A stretch of DNA of 64,000 nucleotides from Batkoa obscura. Lineage: Eukaryota > Entomophthoromycota > Entomophthoromycetes > Entomophthorales > Batkoaceae. The position numbers were made by a program, and so were the translations under genes. Shown one piece after another: positions 1 through 12,455 of this stretch (within the stretch, counting starts at the first letter, position 1; each line of letters starts with the position of its first letter). The notes under the pieces are model-generated. The model saw only the letters and a program-made list of their open reading frames with translations, did not search any database and was not told the origin of the DNA. The DNA lies in the NCBI GenBank assembly GCA_030770535.1, contig JASVEC010000003.1, forward strand, positions 682,001-746,000. Reading direction: 5' to 3'.

Positions 1-78
1 AAGATTAAAGTGTTTTTAATCTTTCAAAAATAATCACGTAAAATTTAAACAAATGTTTTGTATAATAATAAAATTATA

Positions 79-101
79 TGCGCCCACCGCGGATTGAACG
101 C

Positions 102-145
<44 letters not shown>

Positions 146-151
146 AGCCGC
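79..151 (-). tRNA. tRNA-Phe (GAA)
   Basis: The reverse strand folds as a 73-nt tRNA including an A discriminator, with no encoded CCA. The anticodon loop reads CTGAAGA, giving GAA, closed by a perfect TCAGA/TCTGA stem. The D arm (AGCTCAGTTGGGAGAGC) and T arm (CCGCG-TTCAATC-CGCGG) supply clear A and B box promoters. There is no intron, unlike budding-yeast tRNA-Phe. The acceptor stem GCGGCTA against TGGGCGC has one G-G mismatch at pair 4:69 and a T-G wobble at 6:67, so a slightly degenerate copy is possible. Confidence 0.93.
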
Positions 152-232
152 TAATCTTATATTAGATTAGTTACAATATATATATATTGCAGAAACTCTA
201 AATAAAAATTAAATATAAACCAATATTAATAT

Positions 233-442
233 ATATGGAGGTGTTTTTTTTGGCTTTATCACTTGGGGACGTATTTTTTTGTTTAAGAATCTTACTAACA
301 ATCTTTCCGCTGAAATAGCGCTTAAAAATGGAAAAAATAACAAAACCAAAAAAAACACCCTCACTTTTTCCATCTTTTAAGCGCTATTTGAGCGGAAAAA
401 TTGTTATTAAAGTTCTTAAACATAAAAATACATTCCCATATG
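233..442. mobile_element. Nested pair of family-A MITEs
   Basis: An outer copy in reverse orientation starts TATGGAGGTG and ends ATTCCCATA. It is split by an inner forward copy of about 97-100 bases (roughly 263-363) that starts TGGGGACGT and ends ACACCCTCA. The inner copy is bordered by CACTT on both sides, although the minimal duplication could be only CT because the element ends in CA. Removing the inner copy restores the family consensus of the outer one. Neither encodes protein. Confidence 0.8.
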
Positions 443-883
443 TTTCTTTAACAACTCATCCATTATATATATTTATAAATTAGTGTGTTTAATTTAAATG
501 ATATTATATTTATAGTAATAATATTCATTGATTATAATATAAAGATTTTGTAGCAATTTCATTAAGTTGTAAAGTTTGTTTTATATCATTTGAAGGGAAA
601 AAATATAGTTTGATTAAAGTTAATAAGTTTGAAATGAATGTTGACATAAATGTAAGTTATCTGAATGGATTTAGCATTAAATACGCTTAAAAATTTAATC
701 CTATAGCCATATAAGCATTTTAAAATAAGTGAATCCTGTAATAACAGTAGCTTTAAAACAAGAGATCCTCTATATGTTATCAACAAAACAATACTATCAT
801 TGATAGCAGATGTAAGCTTCTTATTTAAAAAGGATTCAATTCATATTAATATTTCAAGACATAATATTCATTTCTATCAAATA

Positions 884-985
884 TATGAGGGTGTTTTTTT
901 TAGCTTCGTTATTTTTTCCATCTTTTAAGCGCAATTTGAGTGGAAAGATAGTAAAATTCTTAAACAAAAAAATACTTCCCCATAT
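884..985 (-). mobile_element. Family-A MITE, reverse copy
   Basis: TATGAGGGTG at the left and TTCCCCATA at the right form the terminal inverted repeats. The interior carries the family hallmark TTTTAAGCGCAATTTGAGTGG. No coding capacity. Confidence 0.8.
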
Positions 986-2138
986 AGATCTTTCCCAACA
1001 TTGCCTTATTTTGAAAAACATTTAAACTTTATACAAATGTTCTTTTTATCTTTTAAATCCTAACATAACTTACATAGTTTAGTTGTATCAATTTTTAGCT
1101 GGAGTGCCAAAGGCATAAAAATAAAAATAACTTTAAACGTCATCAAACAGACATTTGTTATATATACTTAAAAGAGGGATCGTATTTTGATTTGTACCAT
1201 TTGTTCCTCTTTGCTAAAATAACTTTAAGGTTATTATCTTTTGTTAGGTAAGACTTTTGATATATTTTGATATAGAACTATACTAAGACAAATTATATAA
1301 TTTTCTAATAAAAATAATAGTTGGATATTTATTACTATAATTAATTCTATCAACACGAATTTATTTAAAATAGCTTAAGCCGAGATAATTTATTCTAAAG
1401 TTAAATTTCAATTTGAAAATGGCAAAGTTATAAAATCTGTAAGTTTGTTCTTTAAATTACATATATTTTTATCAACCTTTAACAAGTTCAACGTTTCATA
1501 AAATTCAATATCAACATTCAATCTATAATCTTTTTTAATAATTTTAGTTTTGTACTGTTTAACATCAAATCTATATTCAATACAATATCACTTTAGAATC
1601 AACAAACAACATCTGAAATGATTTGAAAACTCAATTTAAATTTAAATATTTATTTAACATAATGTCTTATTTTGTTTATTACAAACATAAAAACCTAAAA
1701 AATAAAATACTTTAATTGCTATTAAATGTTGATCAAACAGAGAGTTATTTTAGTTCCCAATAGTTTAATTACAAATTACGTTTAAAATATCACTTTGAAT
1801 TATCTATCTTCAAATTTTAACAACTTTAGTATATAAATAGACATTTTTGTATAGACTGTATATCATTTCTGTCTTATTAATTCATGTATTGATTTATATA
1901 AGTCCAATCACACTTTAATCCAGAATAATTCGTTGTTCCATATTTAAACAGCTCATCTATTATACCTTACTTTTATTTTAATGTTCTTTGTCCAATATTA
2001 TATAGTATTGTTATACTCAAAATGCTTTAATCCTAAAATAAAATATACATAATAAGCGCCATATTACCTTAATTCAAAAACTTCTTTTAATCTCTATAAA
2101 TGGCTAATTAAATTAAATCCTTTTATTTCATTCCATGT

Positions 2139-3217
2139 TTAAGCTTGGGTGGCCTTCTCACGTCTTTGATCACGCTCTTCGGCAATGGAGAGTTTGACAC
2201 CCTTACCAGTTGGAAGAGAGATCCATGGGTTAGTACCTTGTCCGATAACAAAAACGTTGGAAAGACGGGTGGAAAATGAACGATCAAGAGCATCTTTAAC
2301 ATGAATAATTTCAAAACCACCTAAATGTTTTTCTTTAGAGACAATAACACCTACACGACCAGTGTTACGTCCACCAGTAATCATACAAAGGTTTCCTACT
2401 TCGAATTTTAAGAAACCGGTGATCTTTCCAGTATCAATATCGAACTTAATGGTGTCATTTGGCTTGATAAGTGGGTCTGGGTAACGGATGGTACGTCCAT
2501 CATGAGTAACAATGAATGGAATACCACGGGCACCAAGTTGTACCTTTCTAACTTTGCAAAGTTTATACTAAATAAAAGTTATATTTCTGTTTTAAAAGTT
2601 ACAGTAAAAAGTTCTTACTTGTCCTTCTTCAGTAGAGATACGGTGAACAGTGAAACGACCTTTAGTATCGTAAACGAGACGGAAGTTTTCACCAGTTTTT
2701 TCGATGGAAATAACATCCATGAAACCAGCTGGGTAAGTGGAATCAGTACGTACTTTACCATCGATTTTAACAAGACGTTGTTTAAGGATACTTACAACTT
2801 CTCTACCATTAAGGGCATACTTAAGACGGTTACGAAGGAAAATAATTAATGGAAGACATACACGGAGCTTGTGAGGTCCAGCGCTTGGTCTTGGAGCCTA
2901 CATTCCCTTTAGCTTTGCTTTTTTGATAGAATTGTTTTAGTAAAACTTACGTATGACCCAGTTAATTTGTCAAGCATCCAATGTTTTGGGGCATTAAGCC
3001 TCTTCATATGTTTCTTAGGTCCACGAGCCTATTTACATTCATCTTTTAGTAATCAATTCGAAGTTAATCTTAATTTCATTTTAAAATGCTGCAATTTTTC
3101 TATTTTATTATATATGCATCCATCCATATTTGATGTAGCTTGCCATTTATAAATCCATCTATTTCTATTGTTGTTCATCCTTTAAATCTATTTCTTTAGT
3201 TATTTGTTACTTACCAT
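2139..3217 (-). CDS. RPS4: 40S ribosomal protein eS4
   Basis: Component of the small ribosomal subunit body. Four exons: 3217-3215 (only the ATG), 3028-2951, 2897-2619 and 2567-2139, joining in one frame to 262 residues, the normal eS4 length. The N-terminus reads [20 protein letters not shown]; later come [20 protein letters not shown] (S4/KOW-linked core), [15 protein letters not shown] and the C-terminal [19 protein letters not shown], all eS4 signatures. Introns have GTAAGT or GTAAGA donors and TAG acceptors. The first intron directly follows the start codon, a pattern known from ribosomal protein genes of several fungi. Codons are richer in C than in neighbouring genes, as expected for a highly expressed gene. 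Confidence 0.96.
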
Positions 3218-4324
3218 GATGGGTAAGTATTTTTATGTACCAAACGGAAAGGAGAGAACTTGTTAGCTTTAACCTAAGTTATAAAATTGTAGCATCAAAA
3301 TTGGCCTTTGCGCTAAATTTTGAAAGCTTTGGCTCGAAATTATGCATTCGATTCGTTGCTTTTTTCGCTTTGACCAATAAAAGGTGACATTTTGATTAGT
3401 TCATGTTCTAATTTTGATATATAATTTAAAGATTTAATATTAATTTTGTATACATATGTTAGATAAATAGTCAATATTAACATAACAAATCATGTCTTTA
3501 TTGTATAAGCGATATGCCTTTTTTCTTAACAATCGAATACCTTATTGTGAACTTTTTAAAGTTTATGACTCTTTATTTTAATCGGAATACACAGAATAAG
3601 TTTTTGATTGTAGAAAATAATCTGAGTTTAAACTTAAATATTCATATAATATTTGATTTATTACAACTACAAATTTATTGACAAACATTTAGTATTTAGA
3701 ATTTTTATTCCCTCTTTTTAAGTAATCATTTTGGTTTTTAATTATATTCAAAAATGTATAAAACGCCGAAGCAAAGTGTTTTTATTACAGTATTTCTACT
3801 TTAAATTTTTTCCAGCAATATTACAAAACCAAATCTTTTATGATAAACTAAATCCAGTTGTAATATAGCTGTTGTAGTTCTATTACGATCTATTCCATTA
3901 TTCATTTAAGGAATAAAGGTATATTAAAATACAAGGATTAAGTTTTAAAAAACTAACCAAACAATTAACTGGCTCTAAAAATTACTGTTAATTATGTTGC
4001 AATAGAGCCATAACAGCTGTAAATACCCATATAATATCATCAGATATTAAACATATTTAAACCCAACGTATAGACCCAAAACATACAATTTGGTTAATAA
4101 AAATCGAATATAAAACCTCACTATTACAATTAGTTAAATTAAATTTTTATTTCAACTTTTTTTACTAATGAAATGAACAAAGAATTAAAATTAATTACAA
4201 TTAATAAGAAAAACAATTTCAACTTATTCCATGTCTTCCATACTCAAGTTAAGTCTAACAAAAAAAACAATATCCCAAAGTTTCCAAAACTCTCACAGCA
4301 AAAATCAATTAATTCTATACCCAA
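3218..4324. other. Intergenic between RPS4 and Zds1-like gene
   Basis: Holds the RPS4 5' region (a pyrimidine tract and a CCAAT-like ACCAAT near 3373) and a degenerate inverted-repeat element at about 3858-4025. No gene seen; the plus-strand open frame reaching 4448 overlaps the 3' end of the Zds1-like gene and is a shadow. Confidence 0.55.
3858..4025. repeat. Degenerate inverted-repeat element (family C)
   Basis: The left end (TATAGCTGTTGTAGTTCTATT) and the reverse complement of the right end (TTACAGCTGTTATGGCTCTATT) are similar but imperfect. The ends and parts of the interior (for example ATTCATTT and TTTTAAAAAACTAACC) resemble the better-preserved element at 52716-52891. I infer an old copy of a short non-coding inverted-repeat transposon. 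Confidence 0.35.
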
Positions 4325-6377
4325 CTATACTACTCTAGAACCATTACTATTTCCACGACTTCTATTTAAACATTCACTTAAACTTTCATCATCAGAACTA
4401 GAATCTGAAAGAGACAAATCATCTTCATCCGAGCTTGAATCAAGTTGACTAGCTCTCCCCGCTTTATAACGATCTTTAGAAAGCATATGAGGTGATCTTG
4501 GTTTCGGTATATTTTCAGTATTCTTTTTGATTGGCGTGGCTCTAAAATTCGGATTAACTACCCTTAGATAAGCTAACATTAAATTGGATATAATAACTTG
4601 TTGCAAGAGTGGACGTTTTGGATTGCTTAATTTTTGGTGAGATAGTCGATATAAGGATTGTTCAACATGAAGGGGTAAATCGGTTGGGTCATACAAATCG
4701 TATTTACCCTTTGATAAGGTAATTTTTGGTTGGTATAATCGGTGTTGTGCTCCAGTTTCATCACCATCTTCTCGAAGTTTATTATTTGGAAAAGGTCTTG
4801 CTTTATCGACTTTAGCCTTATTTTTATCTTTTGACAAAAAGAAAAAATTCATTTTTTTGGATTTATCTTTGTTTTTAAGTTTTGAAGCAGGTGAATCAAA
4901 ATTGACATTCACATCACTAGATATTCCATCTCCAAGCATATCTCTAATACTATTTGATTTATTTCTTGCATGTTTTGTTGGTTTTTGTTTTGGTACTGCA
5001 TTTAACTTACTGGGTTTATAATCTTGTTTCGCTGCCTTTGAAGCTTCTTCATTTTCTTCAACTTTGTTGATTTTTTTCTCATTATTTTCTGAATCGGTAT
5101 TCCTAAACCATGAAAATCCTTTTTTAGCTGTTTTAGTACTTCCATTTTTCTTGGAGCTTTGTGCTAAGCTAATTGAGTCTTGATTTAGTTTTGGTTCTAC
5201 TAAGGTAGATTCGGAACTTTTTGAATTAACTCTATTTATCGATATCGAGATAGAATCATCATCAAGTATACTGTCTTTATTTGAAACCAAAGAACTCAAT
5301 TCTTGGTTTGATTTTGATGTTAGTAAACCGCCCTTTGAGTTTGCAACATTATTAGACTCATCAGTAAATGTCAAATTTGTTACATCTTCAGCTTCTAAAG
5401 ATTTCACACTTGAGTGTATATTATTTAATGGGGATGAATGTTTTGGTTCTTTGTCTTTCTTCTTATCTATTCAACTTTAACCTGTATTCGATATAAAAAA
5501 AGCATAAAATTTTACCTTGAGAATCAAATAAATCGATTGATAATAAACTAGCAATTTCTGACAATAAAGAATTTTCAGCTGGTGTATGCTGTTTAGAACT
5601 TGAAGATGTAGGAAGTGTCATTGAAGCTGCTTTCCTATGGTTCAATTTTTCCAATTCTTCATCACTTGCTGGCTTCGTCAATTCATTCGATATACTTTGT
5701 TGACGTCTTGTACCTTTACCAGTACCATCTTTGCGTGGTTTAATACGTGCTGATCGTTTTAATCCATTGGTTTCTGTTTTTGGTACTACTATAAATTTAT
5801 CTTTGTCTTTCTTTACTAAAAGCTCAGCTATTAAATGTTAATCTAATCATTCAATTATTCAATTAATAAAATCATTACCTCTTTTACTTGAATCATTTAA
5901 AGTACGTCGCCTATGAAGTGAGTTTGAAAAATTGCTAGTATTAGGTTCTAAAAGAGGGGGTAACGAATCTTTCATTTCTTCAATTTGTTCAGGTGTAATA
6001 GAAGAAAGGGATAAAATCGATTTCCTACGAGTAGCTCTTTTTTCAGTTGGACTTAAAGCGCTAGCCCTTTTATCTAGCCAAGTATTAAATTCATTAGGAG
6101 CAATTTCTGGGTGTAGTTGAGCAGGTACCCAAAATACAAAATTTTTATCTAATGTTTTTGAAGAAGTGGATGGGTTTGATTTACTTAAGTTTTCATCTGG
6201 ACTTTGTGGATCTTGTGGAAAATGATTGGACATAATCTCACTTCCACTAGCTTCTGGTAAACTCATATCTACTACTTCAGCTAATGTAGAGTCCGCTTTC
6301 GAACCAAAGTTACTAAGGAATGGGGAATTTTTCATTGTTGTTTCGCCACTAAAATTAGGTGCTTGTGCACTTAGCAT
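4325..6377 (-). CDS. Zds1-family protein (PP2A regulator)
   Basis: Three exons (6377-5879, 5827-5516, 5466-4325) give 650 residues. Near residue 90 is a conserved block FWVPAQLHPEIAPNEF, and near residue 510-570 the Zds1 C-terminal domain, with LPLHVEQSLYRLSHQKLSNP and a following segment VIISNLMLAYLRVVNPNF. The rest is Ser/Lys-rich and probably disordered, with a basic cluster around KRSARIKPRKDG; the C-terminus ends in an acidic Ser/Asp tract. In yeasts Zds proteins bind the PP2A B subunit Cdc55, keep it in the cytoplasm and promote mitotic entry and polarity; the same role here is inferred from the domain. The upstream TTG in frame is not needed: the ATG at 6377 starts MLSAQAPNF. Confidence 0.85.
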
Positions 6378-8269
6378 AATCAATGCAACAAACTAAAAAG
6401 TTGATATTAAAAAAAAAGAGTTTAAAAATTAGTAGTTGTTAAAAAAATGGAGTTGCAATCAAGTTTTTTTTGACAAACTTGTTGTTTGAATTCAAATAAT
6501 GCTGTTAACTTGAGGAGTTCTGTTTATTTAATTTTCTTTAAATTTGTGTAATTGAATGAATTGCTTTAATTTTTAGTTTAATTGGTTCGTTTCAGTTTTT
6601 CAATGAAAAACAAGGATTGATTGGTGTATATCGATGGTAGAATTGGGTGAGGAGACAGATCGGGTATGATTACCAAATTTAAAAAAAAGATATTGTTATT
6701 CAGTTAAAGCATTGAAGTGTTTAAACCGCTTAAGCTATTACTATAAACTATTAGTTAACTAGAAAAATAAAAATACATATAAAATTAATAGTTTTATAAA
6801 ATTAAGGTTGACTAAAACTATATTTTACAAAGGATTAATAGGTTTAGTATTGTTTTTAATTCTGTGGTTTTATGATTATCAATATTCAAGCGGAAAATAT
6901 AAGTGATTTTACAAAGTATAGCATAACTTAAACATAACTTTTACAATTATTACAACTCTATTTCAACCTAAGTTGTAGTAATTTTTAGAGTTAATTATTT
7001 GTTTAACTTTTTTAAACCTTCCTAATCTTTAGATTTCTTCCTGATTCTAATCTAACTTTATTCTTAAATGTACAGTCAATTAAGTCGCAATAAAGCTGTA
7101 ACTAATGTAAAAATTTGAATTTGAAATTGCTACAACTGGTAGATTGAATTAAATAGAAATCAATAAAATTTACTTTATATAAAAAGACACTTTAATGCCA
7201 CTATACATATATATGTATATATATTAAAAAATCCCAATTTTATTTAGAATAACTACTAGTTAATATTAATATAACATAATGTCGTAAAACAACAAATATT
7301 AAACACAAACTATAAATAACTTTCCTGAATATAAATTCTTTAAATGTTTTAACTTAATTAATTACTAATTAATTGGATGAGAACAATTTTAAGTGATCAT
7401 TATATTGAAATTCAATAATCAATTGTCAGTTTTATTACACAATCATCTTATTCTATCCAGCTGATTAGAATTAGATTATATTGGAATAGCGGAGAAGCTT
7501 TTTGTGTGAATTCTTTACAAGTGATGTAAACAGTTACTTAATATGCTTGTATTGGTTATAATTAATAGTTATTTACAATTTTATTGAGAAGTATTAAATT
7601 ATATAGATAAAGGCTTGAGTTTTAATTTTTAAATGTTAATAAAATTAAAGTTTAAATTTGAGTTTTCTGAATTCATGTTTTGGAAAATACGGAGATATCT
7701 TTTTTGTTTTCGCTTTTTTGACCATTTTTAAGCGCTATTAAATGGAATTTTTTTTAGTAAAATGCTCAAATATAAGAAGATATGCCCATATATTATCTAA
7801 GATATATATGGGTTTATAAACTCATATCTTTAAAGGCAATAAAGTTCAACTGGAACACTTCTATTAAAATTTTATAACTTTTATTTAAATTGATCTATAA
7901 AAAACTTATCAACAACATAATTCTTAACTTCTATTCATTTGTTACAGTTATTATTAAATTTAAAAATAATTCCACATCATATTAATATTATCCAAACTAT
8001 TATTTTCATAAAAATAACCACGTTTAAACTTGAAAATGACCATCGTGTTCTAAGCCGCCATATAACTTTCAAACTATAATCTTTGCCAATTTTAAGCCAA
8101 GTAGCTAAAAATAATTAAGTCACTAAATGATTGGAAAATAAACTTAACCTTACCAAATAAGGGAATTTCATTAAAAAACTAAAAAAATCCTCGTTGGTTA
8201 CAGAAAGATTAATTATTTAAAGTCATTTCTTTTAATAAAAATAATTTTAATAATTTAACTATAATAATC
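6378..8269. other. Divergent intergenic region
   Basis: Lies between the starts of the Zds1-like and RhoGAP genes, so it should hold both promoters. Contains one diverged family-A MITE (7687-7792). No open frame with coding character. Confidence 0.55.
7687..7792 (-). mobile_element. Diverged family-A MITE
   Basis: The ends ATACGGAGAT and ATGCCCATAT are altered versions of the family termini; the interior keeps TTTTTAAGCGCTATTAAATGG. The most diverged recognisable copy in the window, hence probably among the oldest. Confidence 0.6.
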
Positions 8270-11200
8270 ATGAATAAATTAGAAAGCATTGAAGAAGTGG
8301 AAAAACTACCTACAAAACAACCTGAAGAAGGTGAATTATTGCCTAAAAATTCACCATTTATAATTAATAGTCCAAGTATCTCTCGGAGTAAACCTGTACA
8401 TAGTTATCGAAATAGTGTGGATTTAAATACCAAAGTAACACCAAGAAGTAAAAAGAGATTATCTCTAATAATAAATAGTGTGAGTGGTCAAAATGAATAT
8501 AATCAAATGCCAAGATCAATGGATAATAATTTAGGTTTAGAAGAACAAAGATTTGAAATTAAAGAGTTTAAAGAAATTCAATGTAATAATAAGAGTACCA
8601 GTGCACCAGTTACTAGTAATAATAATCTGAAATTGAGTTTTGATGAGGATGTTACAAAGGATTCGAAAGATTATATTTCAGGTACCGATTTTGCTCATCT
8701 CGTAGTTAAATCAAATAATACTCATGAGGAGGAAGATAATACAATAGAATATGAAATGAATGGGCAAGAAAGTAATAAAGAAACTTATTTATTTATTAAA
8801 CTTTGTTATTAATAAATAAATATAGAAAAAATGAGCCTGATACCACCCAAGTTACCAGCCAGGACACGTTTTTTAACTAATAATAACAATCAAGACTCAA
8901 CCGAAACCTTAAATATTAATAAAAGAGAAGAAGATTTAAATAGCAATTATAGCTTTAATATAGTGTCACCTACCTTATCACCCACTCTTTTAGAACATGA
9001 AAATACACCCAAATTAACTAAAATGTTAGAAGAAATGGCATTATCTCCAGAAGATGATCAAAAACAAAAATTAGTCTTTGATTTAGTAACCAATTTTTCA
9101 AAGTTGGAAATTGGAGCGGAACCTATTTGGGAAAGAATTAAACAATCAGTTAATTCTTCAAAGGTAAATAGTTGATTTTTTTAATGAGGAAGTTGAGTAA
9201 TAAGAAATTTTTTAGGTAGTAACTAGATTTTTAAGAAGATGCGCTGCAGTAGATGAAGAGTATGGTAAAAATTTAATGAAATGTGTGAATACAACATTGA
9301 AAGAAATTGAAAAAGAAGAAAGTCAAAACGGGTAAGAAAATATATTTCTACTCTAATAATAGATGTGATTTTAATATATGACTTTTATATTTTAGAACTT
9401 TCAGTGATAGTATGAATGAAATGTTAAAGTTGCATGAAGAAATAGCCAAGTCTAAAATTAGATTGGCTTCTCATACTTATTCTATTGCTGAAGAATTGGC
9501 CTATGTGGCCAAGGAAAAAGACACATTGAGGAAAATGGTAAGATAAAAACAAATATTTTACTTTTAATTGGAAATTAATAGTCAATATAATTTAGCAACG
9601 AGAAACAGGAACAAAAATTAAAAAAACATTAATGGATGGAGAATATAATTTAGAAAAAGTAAGAGACGATTTTAGAAAAAATAATACAAATTAATTTTGT
9701 TAATTAATTCAATTATTAGATCAAAGGTCGTTATTTACAAGCCACTGAAACCTGGGAAAAAGCAATCTTAACTCGAATTGAACAAAGTCAAATGGAATTA
9801 GAACAACCCATACAAAACCAATTACCATCAAAACCACATAATCCTATTATGGAAGCTATTAATAATATATTTACTCAACCTAGAAGTGTAGATTCGGTAA
9901 GTTCTGTTAGAATTATTTAGTTGTTTATTATACAAAGAGAAACGTTTATTAATTCTTATTTTTTTTAGCTTAAAAAAGCAGAAGAAGAAGCCAAAACTAA
10001 AGCAGTAAATGCAAAAAGATTATATTCTCAAAACGTCAATGTATTGAATCATATTAAACATGAATATTATAATCAACAGTTACCGGATTTGATCAAGGTA
10101 AGTTGATTGAAATTTTAATTTATTAAAAATTAATAGATGAATGAGGATTTTTATTAATAATTAATATCAGGAATCGGTTAGTTGTGTTGAAGAAAGTGAT
10201 AAAGCATGTAAAGTATATCTTGATTTATTTGCTAATCGATCTATGGCGGGTTATAATGAAGTTAATAATTTAATTGCTAATGAAGAGAAAGGTATTTAAA
10301 TTTAATGGAATATAATAGTGTATTAATTTATTTTAATATTTTATTTAGGATTAAATAAATTAATTCAAAAAATTGATTTTCATCAAGATAATTTAGAATA
10401 TTTTGCTAAATTTTTAAAAAATCAACCAGCAAATAGAGATCCGTTTTCAATGTTAGATTATTCAATGGTAAAGTTATTGAGAAAATATTATACTCTTTTT
10501 TTAGATGTTTTTTACTAACTGTAATTATTCTCCTTTTAGTCCCCATTAGCCCAATCCGCTTTAAACCCAAAAGTAGTTTATGGGGTAGATTTAATTAAAT
10601 TAGCCGAAAGGGATAACTTAGATATGCCTATTATGGTAGAAAAATGTATTAATTACATTGAAGATAAAGGTAAATTTATTAGTTTTTAGTTAAAGATTGT
10701 TTTTTAATTTTTGATAATTAGGTATAACATTTGAAGGAATATATAGGCGGTCAGGAGCGTCAACTAAAATAAATAGGCTTAAAGAATTATTTAACTTAAG
10801 TAAGTTAAACATTGTATTTTATATGAAAAAAGAAACAAATATTTATTTATTTTGTAACAATTTAGATTCTGAAAATGTGGATTTAGAAAACTTAGAAATA
10901 GCACAAGACGTTGATTCAGTTACTGGTGCATTAAAATTGTTTTTAAGAGAATTACCTAATGCCACTGTACCTTCTAATTATTGGTCTGAATTTTATACGG
11001 CTTATAAATTAGAAAATTCATCACATGAAGAAAAAGTACATGCTTATTTACAAGCAATTAATAATTTACCAGCACCTCATAGGAATTTATTGAGGAAATT
11101 GGTAATGCATTTGAAAAAGTAAGTGCTTTTGTTTTTATTTAGTTTAAGAAATATTGTTTTTTTAGGTTAATAATGATTGATATTAATGCTTAACTTTTTC

Positions 11201-11375
11201 TAGAGTATCTCAATATGAAAATGAAAATAAAATGACGGTGTCAAATTTAGCTATTGTATTTGGACCAACTTTATTTGAACCTGCGTATAATTCAAATGCT
11301 GTAGAAACAATGGGCTTTCAATGTGGGGTTACAATGGATCTATTGAATTTTGAAGAATTATTGTTTGAAGACTAA
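8270..11375 (+). CDS. F-BAR/RhoGAP protein (Rgd1/Rga7-like)
   Basis: Thirteen exons: 8270-8771, 8826-9163, 9216-9332, 9396-9537, 9596-9658, 9720-9896, 9969-10097, 10171-10291, 10349-10467, 10540-10669, 10722-10799, 10866-11118, 11204-11375. About 780 residues: a low-complexity N-terminus of about 240 residues, an F-BAR-like helical region (from IWERIKQSV, then FLRRCAAVDEEYGKNL) and a C-terminal RhoGAP domain with the arginine-finger segment GITFEGIYRRSGAST and NLAIVFGPTLFEP. The family tethers to curved membrane and switches off Rho/Cdc42 at growth sites. A 54-base intron (8772-8825) joins the N-terminal exon to the rest in frame. Exon 3 loses frame near 9297-9304 (see findings): one extra A, or an unusual 40-base intron at 9265-9304, would explain it. 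All other junctions keep phase. Confidence 0.85.
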
Positions 11376-12079
11376 AGAAGGAGAGGGAGAGGGATATTTA
11401 ATTTAATAAGTTTTTCTTTAAATTGTAAATGAATGAATGTTTTCTTAGAATGTCTTTTTGAAATGTTTTTTGAGGTTTTTTTTTGGCTTCACAAGTCGAT
11501 TTATATTATTTTGGTGATTTTATAAATAATAGTACGTTATTAGGTTGGTCTTTTTATAATTAATTGATATTAATAGTAGATATATTATGTTATCTAAAAA
11601 CTATTATATGCACATTTTATTAAAATTATGGAGTTAAAAATAACTTTGTTAAAGTTATTAACTACTTAATTTGGCTATTTAGTTTAATTTGATTTTAAGA
11701 AAATAAGTTAATTCCCTCTTTTTTCAAATTGTAGTATCTTTTAATACCGTGGACAAGAAAATTGGATGCAAAATTCTAATTAAAAATATCAAGTATAATC
11801 ATTAACTTCAGTTAATTTTATATAATAAATAAAAATAGAATTTATAGTCTCTATTATTATGAGTTTATTTTCATTTTAATAAATTACATTAAAATTTTAA
11901 TCATTTATCAAATTTGAGAAGAAGCAAAAAAATAGAAAACTTAAGTAACTTCAAAATTTTTAAGAAAAATGTAGAATAAACTAAACAATCATACACTGAA
12001 AATCAAATTTAAAAATTTTGGTATTATAAAGTTCATTATTCAAAGTAAAGAAATGTTAGTTTTTATTTTTTTATAAAGA
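11376..12079. other. Intergenic
   Basis: 3' flanks of two converging genes. No gene, repeat or RNA recognised. Confidence 0.5.
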
Positions 12080-12455
12080 TCAATTGTTTCTGCTCCTTAT
12101 AATGTGTTCAAAATTATAACAAGAACTATAAGGACTTCCTTCAATTCTTTCTAAAGTTTCTTGTATACATAAATCATGTATTTGGCAACTTACTATTAAT
12201 AATTTACAATCTTCATTACATCGAAAGTTTAAAACATCATATTCATCAATAGGTGAAGAGCTTAAAATAATTTTTATAAAATTATCTTCAAATGATTGTT
12301 TATCTACAATAATAATTGATACATTATTAACGCCTATATTATTAGATTGAATAGGTGATATTACATCGTTATAAATAGATTCATTCGATTTTTCAAGAGC
12401 ATTTTTATAGTAAATAATTCCATCTTCTTCATAAATATAAAAATCGTCTCCATAC
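12080..12455 (-). CDS. Hypothetical protein, 5' end unresolved
   Basis: An open frame of 124 codons follows a good splice acceptor (CACTAG at 12461-12456) and ends in TGA. It reads YGDDFYIYEEDGIIYYKN and later CNEDCKLLIVSCQIHDLC, with five cysteines in the last 60 residues. No family recognised. A possible route upstream is a first exon from ATG at 12656 (MQEFHLLKPLLMLTLYYLAS, signal-peptide-like) and a 21-base second exon, both phase 0; the first donor, GTTGAA, would be weak. If correct, this is a small secreted cysteine-containing protein of about 150 residues. The codon content and lack of stops argue for a real exon; the gene model is uncertain. Confidence 0.4.

Larger units (their letters stand above)
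152..2138. other. Intergenic, MITE-bearing
   Basis: Apart from the family-A elements at 233-442 and 884-985, this is AT-rich sequence with stops in every frame. I see no gene. The short open stretch on the minus strand near 586-786 has no codon bias or recognisable motif. Confidence 0.6.

Noticed and set aside
2502-2849. 115-codon open frame on the plus strand
   Set aside because: Antisense to RPS4 exons 2-3 and their intron; no independent coding signal.
4173-4448. 91-codon plus-strand frame ending in a Ser/Glu repeat
   Set aside because: The Ser-rich end is the antisense of the acidic Ser/Asp tail of the Zds1-like gene.
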